Shown in pieces: positions 18,724 to 28,128 of a stretch of DNA of 64,000 nucleotides. Origin of the DNA: Dehalococcoidia bacterium. Its GTDB lineage: Bacteria > Chloroflexota > Dehalococcoidia > Lucifugimonadales > Lucifugimonadaceae. The stretch is taken from positions 1 to 64,000 of the forward strand of contig JANQQP010000016.1 in assembly GCA_028285005.1 (NCBI GenBank), in the 5' to 3' direction. The number at the start of each line of letters is the position of its first letter. Within the stretch, counting starts at the first letter, position 1. The notes beneath the pieces were generated by a model that ran no database searches, was not told the DNA's origin, and saw only the letters and a list, made by a program, of their open reading frames with translations. Position numbers and translations under genes: made by a program.

Positions 18724-20411
18724 CGACGTCACCACAACTCAGGGCGAGCAACGTCACGATCTCGTACAACGGTGCGTTGGACATTGTCAGCGACCTAGAC
18801 TTCGACGTACCGCAGGGTCAGATCACATCAATCATCGGTCCGAACGGCTGCGGAAAGTCGACCTTGCTCCGAGCGATGTCACGGCTAATGAAGCCGCGGC
18901 TGGGATCGGTGCTACTGGATGGTCAGGCAATTCACCAGCACTCGACACGTGAAGTCGCGAAGATGCTTGGGATGCTGTCTCAGCAGCTTGAGCTGCCCGA
19001 GATGGTGACGGTGGAAGACCTTGTACGCAGAGGACGCTATCCGCATCGCTCGATGTGGCAGCCACCCGGCCACGATGACCAGGTGGCTGTTGACCGCGCC
19101 ATGTTGTTGGCTGGTGTCACCGATCTTCGTTCTCGATCAGTGGATGAACTGTCCGGCGGCCAGCGACAGAGAGCCTGGATTGCGATGGTGCTGGCACAGG
19201 ACACCCCGATGCTCCTGCTGGACGAGCCCACCACATACCTTGATATCGCCCACAGCCGAGAGGTCCTCGAGCTTGCGAAACGGCTGAATCGCGAGGACGA
19301 AAAGACGGTTGTGATGGTACTTCACGACCTCAATGACGCCGTTCGCTATAGCGACCACATCGTAGTTATGAAAGACGGCGAGATAGTGGAGCGAGGCGGT
19401 CCTCAAGAGATAGCGAACGCAGAGTTGATACGGAATGTATTCGGCGTCGAGTGCGACATTGTGAAAGACGCTAACGGCTGGTTCTGCATCCCACGGAGCA
19501 AGAACGCCTCTATTCGAAACACCACAGGAGGCGAGTCGGACGCCGTGGCATCAGAAAGTCTCACGGTGGGATACGGCCGCGTGCCGGTTCTGAAGAGCGT
19601 TTCAGTCACATTTCCAGACGGGAAGCTGAGCGCGGTTGTCGGTCCCAACGCATGTGGCAAGTCGACCCTTGTCAAAACGATCGCTCGTCTGCTCAAGAGT
19701 TCGGAGGGCTCTACTTCTGTCCACGGAAGACCGATCTTCGAAGGCAGTCACCGGGATTTTGCTCAACGCGTTGGATTACTAAGCCAGGGCGCGGCTATAC
19801 CGACCGACATTCGCGTACAAGAGCTGGTGATGTCGGGGCGGTTCCCTTACCAGAGGTGGTACAGGCAGTGGAGTAACGAGGACCAGGGCGAAGTAGACAA
19901 GGCCCTGCAGTCGACGCATACGGAAGAGTTCCGCTGGAGGTCTGTAGCGACCCTTTCAGGCGGCCAGAGGCAACGCGCCTGGCTGGCTATGGCGCTGGCA
20001 CAGCAAACACCGGTACTGATGCTCGATGAACCGACTACCTTCCTCGACATCGGGCACCAGATAGAGCTGCTTGACCTAGTCTCCGAGATGAACTGCCGAT
20101 CCGGCTTAACAGCCGTGATGGTGTTGCATGATCTTTCGCTGGCTTGCCGATATGCCGACTACATGGTGGCAATGAAGGATGGAAGGGTTGCCGCAGCCGG
20201 CGCGCCGGAACAGATAGTGAGCGAGTCCATGGTCCGGGAGGTCTTTGGAGTCGACTGTTCGGTAGTCACCGATGAGCAGACAGGCAGACCGCTCATCTTG
20301 CCGTTGGGCACGGCGAACTCTTTACAGGCCAGACCTGCCGACGATGCCTCAAGCACCGGAGCGGCAAGAAACGGCTCGGTGAATAGAACTTTGAAAGAGC
20401 CTGTGGGGTGA
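18720..20411 (+). CDS. Fused double iron-siderophore ABC transporter ATPase
   Basis: Two complete ATPase domains: Walker A GPNGCGKST and GPNACGKST; signatures LSGGQRQRAW twice; Walker B LLLDEPTTYLD and LMLDEPTTFLD. ATG at 18720 overlaps the permease stop (ATGA). Confidence 0.93.
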   Translation: MTTSPQLRASNVTISYNGALDIVSDLDFDVPQGQITSIIGPNGCGKSTLLRAMSRLMKPRLGSVLLDGQAIHQHSTREVAKMLGMLSQQLELPEMVTVEDLVRRGRYPHRSMWQPPGHDDQVAVDRAMLLAGVTDLRSRSVDELSGGQRQRAWIAMVLAQDTPMLLLDEPTTYLDIAHSREVLELAKRLNREDEKTVVMVLHDLNDAVRYSDHIVVMKDGEIVERGGPQEIANAELIRNVFGVECDIVKDANGWFCIPRSKNASIRNTTGGESDAVASESLTVGYGRVPVLKSVSVTFPDGKLSAVVGPNACGKSTLVKTIARLLKSSEGSTSVHGRPIFEGSHRDFAQRVGLLSQGAAIPTDIRVQELVMSGRFPYQRWYRQWSNEDQGEVDKALQSTHTEEFRWRSVATLSGGQRQRAWLAMALAQQTPVLMLDEPTTFLDIGHQIELLDLVSEMNCRSGLTAVMVLHDLSLACRYADYMVAMKDGRVAAAGAPEQIVSESMVREVFGVDCSVVTDEQTGRPLILPLGTANSLQARPADDASSTGAARNGSVNRTLKEPVG

Positions 20412-21514
20412 CCACGAGATCTGGAGAACCGTCCTCAAACGCCAGTGAATCCCTCTGCTCGATCATCACTGCAGAACGCTCATGTGATCCGATAGGTCAC
20501 GCGCTGGACATTCCTCGTGGCCTCCTAATAGAAACGCCAAAGCCCTGGTCGGCAGAGGTCCACAAGTCACCGAATCTGCCACCTGGTGTGAGCGATCTAC
20601 TGACGGGCTACTACCGTAGCCGACTCGAAGCCTACTACGAGGGTGGAGTCGAACTGATGGCGGAGCGTGGCTACAACCAGGCGTTCGTGCTCATCGCTCC
20701 TGATAAAGAGTACTCAGTACAGGGATGCACCAGGCTGATCGAGTATGAGAAACCTGAACTCCCGTTCTCAAACTACAAGAGACGGGAATGGCTAGTACCA
20801 ACGACCATGGCATCTTTGCTCGTGGAGGCAGCGATCACGGGTCAGGTGGTTCCAGAAGAACTGAGTCAGTACGAGGTCTCTGGCGACGACCAAAGAGACA
20901 TCATTGTCTGCACTCAAGGGAACATCGATACCTGCTGTGCCAAGTTCGGATTTCCGGTCTACCGCAGCCTGCGCTGTGCTGTGGATGAAGCTGACCACGC
21001 GGTCAGAGTCTGGCAGGCGACTCACTTTCAGTATCACCGCTACGCACCGGTTGCACTTGACCTGCCAGACGGAGTGAACTGGGGAAGAATCACGTCGGAA
21101 ACTGCGAGTGCGCTGGTCAATCGTGAAGGACCTATCGAGCGAGTGCGAAACTTGTACATGGGCTGGAGTGGAGCAGGTGAGAACCCGTTCGCTCAAGTGG
21201 CCGAACGGGAGGCGATGCTAAGAGAAGGCTGGGACTGGCTCTTATACGAGAGACAGATCGCCTCGATCGTGGAGTCAGACGACGGTAACGCTGCCGAGGT
21301 GGAGATCGCATTCAACTCAACTGACAACACCCGGTCAGGTCGCTATTGCGTCACGGTGCAGGTGACAGGAAGTGTCGAACTGCCTCAAGGCTGCTTTCAC
21401 CCGGATCTCAGTTCAGAGGTGAAGAAGTACGAGGTGGTTGATAGTCAGCTAGACGTTACCTCGGTGTCGAGAGGAGCCGACGTTCAGCCTGATGTGTCTC
21501 GTCAGTGGTTATAG
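20408..21514 (+). CDS. Sucrase/ferredoxin-like family protein (putative Fe-S ferric-siderophore reductase)
   Basis: CTQGNIDTCCAKFGFPVYRSLR...VRVWQATHFQYHRYAPVALDLPDGVNWGRI; GTGA overlap with the ABC ATPase stop. Confidence 0.8.
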   Translation: MTTRSGEPSSNASESLCSIITAERSCDPIGHALDIPRGLLIETPKPWSAEVHKSPNLPPGVSDLLTGYYRSRLEAYYEGGVELMAERGYNQAFVLIAPDKEYSVQGCTRLIEYEKPELPFSNYKRREWLVPTTMASLLVEAAITGQVVPEELSQYEVSGDDQRDIIVCTQGNIDTCCAKFGFPVYRSLRCAVDEADHAVRVWQATHFQYHRYAPVALDLPDGVNWGRITSETASALVNREGPIERVRNLYMGWSGAGENPFAQVAEREAMLREGWDWLLYERQIASIVESDDGNAAEVEIAFNSTDNTRSGRYCVTVQVTGSVELPQGCFHPDLSSEVKKYEVVDSQLDVTSVSRGADVQPDVSRQWL

Positions 21515-21610
21515 ATCAGCAGGCCTGGAATCGCAGGAGACTTGCTCTTTTCATGCTGCGCTCTAGAAAGACGGATTCGCGCTGTTTAGAAGTTGCGCCA
21601 GAACCGCAAC

Positions 21611-21811
21611 TCATTTGCCAGTTGTGCTGAGCACCTCCGACGCCTTCACTCCGATGGCCTCGCAAACGCGGACGAAGACGTCGACAGTCGGGGTGCGCTT
21701 ACCTGTTTCGACAAGACTCAATTAGACGCTAGTAATTCCCGCTTTGTCTGCGACCTGTGCCTGGGTCAGACCGGCTGCGCCACGCGCGTCTTTGAGGAGG
21801 CTCCCAAACAT
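21611..21811 (-). pseudogene. XRE-family HTH regulator with in-frame TAA
   Basis: Reverse strand: MFGSLLKDARGAAGLTQAQVADKAGITSV*LSLVETGKRTPTVDVFVRVCEAIGVKASEVLSTTGK; TAA at 21722..21724 where a Tyr-like codon is expected. Confidence 0.75.
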
Positions 21812-21973
21812 CCCAAAACCGTAGGTCTGATGATTTCCAAGTGACTGAATCAGCCGTAACTGGGCAAATCGGTGACTGTGTTTGATGGTATAGGTCAGGA
21901 TTGCCGGCTTGGGTGTAAAGCCGTTCGCTATTGGTCAAACGTGGTGTCTCAAGACGAATCGTCTGACCAAACC

Positions 21974-22019
21974 GTGTTCATGGTGGAGACGGGGGAGAGT
22001 CGAACTCGCGGATAAACAC
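21974..22019 (-). repeat. tmRNA 3'-end-derived att-like repeat, copy 3
   Basis: gtgttcatggtggagacgggggagagtcgaactcgcggataaacac; first 34 nt identical to 37869..37902. Confidence 0.92.
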
Positions 22020-22388
22020 GGCCATGATGTGCAGCCACGCGAGACGCCTAGGATGTTCGTTTCTTTGTTGGGGCGGCGCTAGGGGAGTAGCTGCCCCGGC
22101 AACTGCAGATGCCAAGAGAGTGAATCTGGCCACCTCCCTATCGCCGGGTGATGAGTACGGCCGGGGGGGATAGGTCGTACGTCTCGCGAGTGTGGGTCGC
22201 CTGGGGTAACTGTCCGACCGCCCCAAGTATCGCGCCAAGAGAAACTCGACGAAAACGCGTAACCTGCTACTTCGTAGAGTGTGCGGTCATGCTCAAACGG
22301 ATAACCTTGAACGAACGGAGATGTCATGTCGTGAGTTTCTGTGTCCTATTAGCCTAGATCAATCATAGATACAAGTTAAGTCCAAGTG

Positions 22389-24077
22389 TCAACTAGGGAT
22401 GCGCTCAAAACTTTGTACCTTCCATACAGTATCGTGTGATGCGTACCCTTTTACCAACTCGCCGAGACGAGCCATTGACTCGGTATCACCGGTAGCTGCT
22501 TTGTGGAGAATCTCGGCTACATCGATCAACACTCGAGTTGAACGGCTAAAGTCCGCGATTTGGCGAATCAGTTGGAACTCCGGCGGAGTACCGTCTGGCG
22601 GGTCTTTCGAGATCCCCAAATTCCACAGGACTGCGTGAGAGACCCGGTTCCTCTCTGCCGTGAGACTATCCCAATAGTCTTTGTTCCCAAGTTGATCAAT
22701 GGCTGCCTCGTCCAAGAACTCAAGGAAGTCTAGTCCGTCGTTGAACAAGCTTATGAGCTGCCATGCCTTCCATGCATAATCGCCAATGCTAACGGTCGGT
22801 CTGACTTCCGCCCACTCGCGAATCTGTCTAACTATGCCGGTTTCATCTCGCCATTTCGCGGCTAAGCCACCAGCCTGTTTCATCACTTCGGGCTCATCCA
22901 GTTGTGCCTCCTGCTCAATTGCGATGCGGAGCCGGGCACACTGATAGGCCAAGTCTGGCAATCTTGTTAAGAACTCCTTTTCCGTAGAGAGGGCCCAAGT
23001 TTGAACCGCTGAAACGACTTGCGGGATACTCTCATAGTGGCGGTCTTTCGCCCCTCGGACCGCCATGTCAAGAAGGCTGCGCAGCATAGAACGATCGTCT
23101 TCGGACCATCCCCTGAAGAGTCCGAACTCCAGCGCAAGCCTTTCCGCTTCTGCAAGCGCCTCGGGGTCAACAAGATCTTCTTCGAGCCCGTCGTACAGCT
23201 CGGGAGCCCACCTCTGTACCAAAGGTGTGTACGAGTAGGCACTTCGGTAGGCGTGAGTTCGGCTCACATTGTCGCGTTGTGTCAGCCCCAGATCCGTGAT
23301 GTTAGCTACGACCATGGATTCGGGACGCATACCTGCAGGTTCACTTTGTTTAGAAACATCGACCGAGAAGCGAACGATCGCGTCTACGGAATTCGCTTCT
23401 CCCTTCAACAAAATGTTCGCGAGACTCCCATCCCCTAAATACGCTGAAACTTTACCGATCGTATGTCGTCTCCCTCTCCGCATCGAGTATTTCGGAAATA
23501 CTTGAGATTTAAGCTTGGCGTATACATCGAGGAAAAGCTGGGGATTAGCCGGACTTGATCTTCGCAATGCCATGTAAAACTTGATCACAGGTCGGGTGCC
23601 TCGGCCCGGTCCCGTCTCCATCACATGTAGCAAATCGTCATCGACAAGATTCTGCGATTGTGCCTTGTGGTCCTCCTCCGATTCGCTGACCAGCACCGCG
23701 TCCTGGACCGCCAGTATCTGGTCGATCGAGTACCTGGAGACAATGGATTCTCCAATGGGATCGCCAAATGCCCAATGGTCTATTACCTTCACGGACATGG
23801 ACGTGAATCGAACGTCGTCTCCCGTGGCATTCGCGACTCCCTCGGTCATCTCGGTCGACCGTTGCTCGGGAAGCCAGGTTCGGAGTAGAAGATCGTCCCG
23901 CCCAAGAACCGAGTAACAACTCACACCTTCTAAGTGAAAGGTATCTCGAAGCACGTTGAGAATCCGACCAACACGTGATGCATAGTCCTGCTCGATTTGC
24001 ATTGAGTAGAAATACAACTGCTCGCCCATGAAATCGTGGACATCCGGATGCCAGAGGGGAATGTACTGCTTGGGCAA
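22389..24077 (-). CDS. Uncharacterised protein with C-terminal HEPN-like RNxxxH motif
   Basis: 562-aa ORF from a TTG start directly abutting the SIR2 stop (TAATTG). C-terminal helical region contains AERNRVSHAVLWNLG (motif codons 22635..22652). Confidence 0.75.
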   Translation of the reverse strand: MPKQYIPLWHPDVHDFMGEQLYFYSMQIEQDYASRVGRILNVLRDTFHLEGVSCYSVLGRDDLLLRTWLPEQRSTEMTEGVANATGDDVRFTSMSVKVIDHWAFGDPIGESIVSRYSIDQILAVQDAVLVSESEEDHKAQSQNLVDDDLLHVMETGPGRGTRPVIKFYMALRRSSPANPQLFLDVYAKLKSQVFPKYSMRRGRRHTIGKVSAYLGDGSLANILLKGEANSVDAIVRFSVDVSKQSEPAGMRPESMVVANITDLGLTQRDNVSRTHAYRSAYSYTPLVQRWAPELYDGLEEDLVDPEALAEAERLALEFGLFRGWSEDDRSMLRSLLDMAVRGAKDRHYESIPQVVSAVQTWALSTEKEFLTRLPDLAYQCARLRIAIEQEAQLDEPEVMKQAGGLAAKWRDETGIVRQIREWAEVRPTVSIGDYAWKAWQLISLFNDGLDFLEFLDEAAIDQLGNKDYWDSLTAERNRVSHAVLWNLGISKDPPDGTPPEFQLIRQIADFSRSTRVLIDVAEILHKAATGDTESMARLGELVKGYASHDTVWKVQSFERIPS

Positions 24078-24899
24078 TTAGTCATCCTTTGTGTTCATCG
24101 AGATGAACAAATCTTTCAGCCACAGATCGAATTTTTCCGGCGTATCGAGATGCAGGATTTCAAACCCTTGATCCGCTAAGGGATCAGCGACTCTCAACTC
24201 GTCGCCAACAACTACAGCGTACTTCCTGATAGATGGGCCTGCTGCGGCTACCCTCATCACATGGGACATCATTGTGTGATCTCGGAGGCTGCACCCGAGA
24301 AAGAGGCAGGTTCTTGTTACGAGTACCTCGTGGAGAATTGGGGCTAAGGCCTGCAGGCGTGCCCGGTAACTATCGCTATAGTAATAATCATCGTTTGTGA
24401 AAACCATAGTTTCAGGGTGATCAACGTCACCATGGATTTTTACCACTAATCGCTCCCCTGGGAATCGATATGAAATCTGCTCTCCCTGCCAAACTACGAA
24501 CGGATCTTCGCCAGATCGAACTAGCGCCTGTTCAAGCAGTTGGTCGACGTTTGTGGTGACGAACGGAGTATTAGGGATGCTCGCGATGAGTTCGTGCATT
24601 GAAGGGTTCTTTACTCGCGAGGCACTTAGTGTGCCCCTAAGGAAGGTTCTCATCTCCCTATCGCCGAAGTGTTTCTTATGACGATTCAACAAGTCTGGAG
24701 TAGATAGAGCGTACAGTTTTTTTATCTCAGTCCTTCTCCATCCCAGCCTTCTGCCTAACTCCTCTGCCACAGTTTTTCCCAGTCCATCCCAAGTTGGTAG
24801 ACCAGCATCTGCCGAAATTCCCGAGCCGATGAAAAGACTTCCTTTTCCTGAATCAAATTTCTCAACTACCAACCTAATGAACGCTTCAGGGGTCAACAT
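24078..24899 (-). CDS. SIR2-like domain protein
   Basis: GSLFIGSGISADAGLPTWDGL; TPFVTTNVDQLLEQAL; VVKIHGDVDHPETMVFTNDDYYY. Confidence 0.9.
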   Translation of the reverse strand: MLTPEAFIRLVVEKFDSGKGSLFIGSGISADAGLPTWDGLGKTVAEELGRRLGWRRTEIKKLYALSTPDLLNRHKKHFGDREMRTFLRGTLSASRVKNPSMHELIASIPNTPFVTTNVDQLLEQALVRSGEDPFVVWQGEQISYRFPGERLVVKIHGDVDHPETMVFTNDDYYYSDSYRARLQALAPILHEVLVTRTCLFLGCSLRDHTMMSHVMRVAAAGPSIRKYAVVVGDELRVADPLADQGFEILHLDTPEKFDLWLKDLFISMNTKDD

Positions 24900-25310
24900 C
24901 TCGCCTCGTCCAAATTGGCGAACACAATCCAGGCCAAAGTCGAGCGAGTTTGGCGAACATTCAAGGCCATGTCAAATCGGGTATATCGCAATTCGTCCGG
25001 CCGCTCCGATTGGAGGTTAACAGTCGACCTCATCCCTCAATCTTAGGCTTCAACCCCTGGTCCTCAACGGGAATCGGCTTCAGTTCGGACGTAATCAGGT
25101 TCACCGTGACCACCGTAAGAGACACTACCCACGGGTGCTATCAGTGAAGGTCGTCGGGCCTGTCTCCGCAGTCGCCGATGAACCGTTAGCCAAAAGATGA
25201 GTGGAGAGTGACCAAACTCGTCGTCCAAAGAGATGGGTGTTGCTTTGGCGTGTAGACGCTGCCTCTTGGGTCACTAGGCCGGTAAAGCGATGGCTGCACC
25301 CTTTCGCATA

Positions 25311-26018
25311 TTAATCGACACCTTTCTTCTTCCTTTTGGAAGGAGGCCAGTAGTGTCCTGCATCGAAATCAACTTTCCTCACTTCCTCTTCCGGCTCACT
25401 TTCTGGAACATCCATTTCAGCTCTTTGACGGTCTATGAGCAACAGTTGCAGCAATGTGATCGCGAACAAAATCGATCCGAATGTTGCACCGACGACATTC
25501 GGAGTATCGGTATCAGGATCGGCGATTAATCCTGCCAGCCCTGCACTTGCCAGGAATCCCCAAATCCCCATCGTCGCTGAATACAGGAACGCGAGACCTT
25601 GGTCATGCTTCGCTGCGGGGTACTTGGACCTCCCGAGCCACGGTATGATGAGAATTTTCTGATATTTGGACGCTGGCCGCTCCCTCATTACTCCGCCTGC
25701 CGCTCGCTCACCAACCAGTGGCGGTAGTCTTAGCAGTCCTTCAAGTCGTTTGGCTCGCTGAACGGCACTGTCGTAAAGACTTGTGTTGCGCACTTCGTAA
25801 ATCAGTACACCGAGTGTCGAAACTAAACCTAGTAATCCGATGGCGGCTCTTCTTTCTGCCGATCCTTCATCAATAAAGACGAATGCGATCCCAGCCAAGG
25901 TTGGGAGTAACGCCACGAGTTTGAACCTAATCTCCGCGAGCATGTTGAAGACGTTCATTGTTTGTGCGTAGTCGGCTAGTAGGATTTTGCGGTCGTATGT
26001 TTCGGAGTCTGATTTCAT
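25311..26018 (-). CDS. Uncharacterised multi-TM membrane protein
   Basis: Two pairs of hydrophobic segments (LVALLPTLAGIAFVFI, AAIGLLGLVSTLGVLIY; MGIWGFLASAGLAGLIA, GSILFAITLLQLLLI) with a charged C-terminus. Confidence 0.75.
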   Translation of the reverse strand: MKSDSETYDRKILLADYAQTMNVFNMLAEIRFKLVALLPTLAGIAFVFIDEGSAERRAAIGLLGLVSTLGVLIYEVRNTSLYDSAVQRAKRLEGLLRLPPLVGERAAGGVMRERPASKYQKILIIPWLGRSKYPAAKHDQGLAFLYSATMGIWGFLASAGLAGLIADPDTDTPNVVGATFGSILFAITLLQLLLIDRQRAEMDVPESEPEEEVRKVDFDAGHYWPPSKRKKKGVD

Positions 26019-26288
26019 CTCTTAATATCCCTCCGCTAACTCGGGTCCTTTGTTTGAAGCCGCGAAGCGACTACTTCAATCGGTTCGATGTCCTCAACGA
26101 CGATTGACAATGTGCCCTCACGCCAAGAGATATTACCTGAAGCAATTGATACTTCAGGCAGGAGATCCAGAGTGCCGGATGCTGCCGAGGATGTTCACAT
26201 GAGCATCGCGATCGCGAGCTGGGCACCGCCAAAGTCAAAATTCAAAGCGTTCCCAACAGGCGGCTCGAGCTTCGAAACCACGAAGACT

Positions 26289-26308
26289 TTGTATACACCT
26301 TGTATACA
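26289..26308. promoter_or_regulatory. Putative operator: direct repeat TTGTATACA-CC-TTGTATACA
   Basis: Two copies with palindromic core TGTATACA, 11 bp apart, upstream of the ATPase gene. Confidence 0.45.
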
Positions 26309-26443
26309 GACGGTCAGCCCGGATCAATCTGACCCGTCCTGGCCGGCTGACCGGTCAATTTCTAACTTGACTGACCCCTCGTTGAACTACCCAGTGTCTC
26401 CGAATACGCTGGCCAAAAACTCAGCTCAATGAGGAGGTTTGAA

Positions 26444-27511
26444 ATGGGCGAGCTCACGAAGATCGCAGCCGGTGGTGCAGGCGCATTGTTCCTCTGGAAT
26501 TCGCTCAACGACGGCACTAAGAAGAAGATCACAACCACGATTGAACTGATCGCCATTGAGGTCGACCGGATCCATCGGGACAAAGCCTCTCGACAGCTCC
26601 AGGCAGGGGCGTATACAAAGCCATCGGTCCCGCCTATGGCTCAACCACTACAAGAGGTCGCCTTCCCAGATCCGGCGAAAGTGGAGCTGAGCCCGCCCGT
26701 CGGGTTGACCGAAATTGCATCCGACTTCCGCTGGCGGGAACTAGCGATGCATCCGTCCGTCATCCTCATCCTCGGCAAGCGGGGCAGTGGTAAGTCGAGC
26801 CTCGGGTATTGGCTATTGGAACAGTTGAGAACCGCCACGAAGCCGTACGTCATCGGACTGCCCGAGTCCGCCGTATTGAAGCTGCCTGACTGGATCGGGA
26901 TTGCAGTCTCACTCGAAGAAGTCCCACCAGGATCAACCATCCTGATCGACGAGGCTTACATCCATTTCCACGCTCGCAACTCTCAGACTTCTGCCAACAA
27001 AGAGCTGTCTCAGGCCCTCAACCTCTCGCGGCAGAACGACCAGACCTTGATCTTCGTCACACAAGAGTCGCGACAAGTGGACAAGAACCTGGTCAGCGTT
27101 GCCAATGTCGTTGTCTTCAAAGAACCTTCGGCCTTGCAGGTGGAGTTTGAGCGGCCAGAGGTCAGGAAGATCGCTGAAAAAGCGGTCGTAGAGTTCCGCT
27201 CCGTCGGCGGAGATCGACGCGAATGGAGCTATGTCTTTGCTCCCCAATCAGACCACGCCGGATTGGTCAAGAACCAGTTGCCGACGTTCTGGTCGACCGG
27301 CCTGAGCAAGGCGTTCGGTCAGTCAAAGCCTGCCGCAGACGCGTCCCGAACTCGCAAGGGTAAGAAACTGTCGATTCCTGAGCGCAGGCAGATCGTCCAT
27401 CAGAAGCGCGCAGATGGCTGGTCGAACAATCAGATCGCGAAGTTTGTCGGAGTGTCAAAAGCGACGGTGATCGCCGATCTGAAGGTCGGCCCTGCCAGCG
27501 GATCAGACTAG
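26444..27511 (+). CDS. P-loop ATPase (packaging/Zot/FtsK-HerA-like) with C-terminal helix-turn-helix
   Basis: Walker A ILILGKRGSGKSSLGYWLL; Walker B STILIDEAYIHF; FVTQESRQVDKN; C-terminal IPERRQIVHQKRADGWSNNQIAKFVGVSKATVIADLK. GAGGAGG ribosome-binding site precedes ATG 26444. Confidence 0.8.
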   Translation: MGELTKIAAGGAGALFLWNSLNDGTKKKITTTIELIAIEVDRIHRDKASRQLQAGAYTKPSVPPMAQPLQEVAFPDPAKVELSPPVGLTEIASDFRWRELAMHPSVILILGKRGSGKSSLGYWLLEQLRTATKPYVIGLPESAVLKLPDWIGIAVSLEEVPPGSTILIDEAYIHFHARNSQTSANKELSQALNLSRQNDQTLIFVTQESRQVDKNLVSVANVVVFKEPSALQVEFERPEVRKIAEKAVVEFRSVGGDRREWSYVFAPQSDHAGLVKNQLPTFWSTGLSKAFGQSKPAADASRTRKGKKLSIPERRQIVHQKRADGWSNNQIAKFVGVSKATVIADLKVGPASGSD

Positions 27512-27963
27512 GTCGCTGGCTCGGTTCGAGTCAGCCTGTCGAGTGCCTTTAGGCCGATGTAGGCTCCGAACGCAGCCCGCAGAAGTGCTCCCCAGTCCGG
27601 ACGGGGCTTCCTCGCCGGCCCATACACCCCTGGTCCGCACCACCCCATCTCGGCCGTATCGCCTCTAACGTCAGGTCTCTGGAGATATCTGCTCAAATTG
27701 GGGAGGATCTCGCCTTCGATAAGTTCAATCATGCGCTCAGGCAAATCCTGGTCCTTCTGTACCCAGCCGCGGATAGTTCTCTCGTGAGGCATGCCGTAGT
27801 CGCCAAGTTTGTCTGACAGGACATCGGCCACGTGCGCATCCACCCTGCCGACGTTGAATCCCTCTTTCGCCGCCATCCTTCGACCAAGGATGAAATTTGC
27901 CTTGACCTCTTCCGACCACCAGGGGCCGCGTGACTCCATGTATGCGTATCTGGGTCGATCCAT
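27508..27963 (-). CDS. Hypothetical protein
   Basis: 151-aa ORF convergent with and overlapping the end of the ATPase gene. Confidence 0.55.
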   Translation of the reverse strand: MDRPRYAYMESRGPWWSEEVKANFILGRRMAAKEGFNVGRVDAHVADVLSDKLGDYGMPHERTIRGWVQKDQDLPERMIELIEGEILPNLSRYLQRPDVRGDTAEMGWCGPGVYGPARKPRPDWGALLRAAFGAYIGLKALDRLTRTEPAT

Positions 27964-28128
27964 GTCGAACGCTCCCGTCTAATTAGCCGTTAAGTTTCGG
28001 CTCATTTCGCTGACGATGAGATCCAATATGAAGGTGTGGGAATGCCAGAGAAGTAGCTAGAACAGTTGTGAACACACGTTCTGATTATTTCACAACCCAA
28101 AGCCCGTTCCAACCGGAACCTGAGTCGT

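Noticed and set aside
3911-22019. The repeats as extra tmRNA or tRNA genes
   Set aside because: Only the tmRNA 3' tail is present; no 5' half, acceptor partner or tag reading frame.
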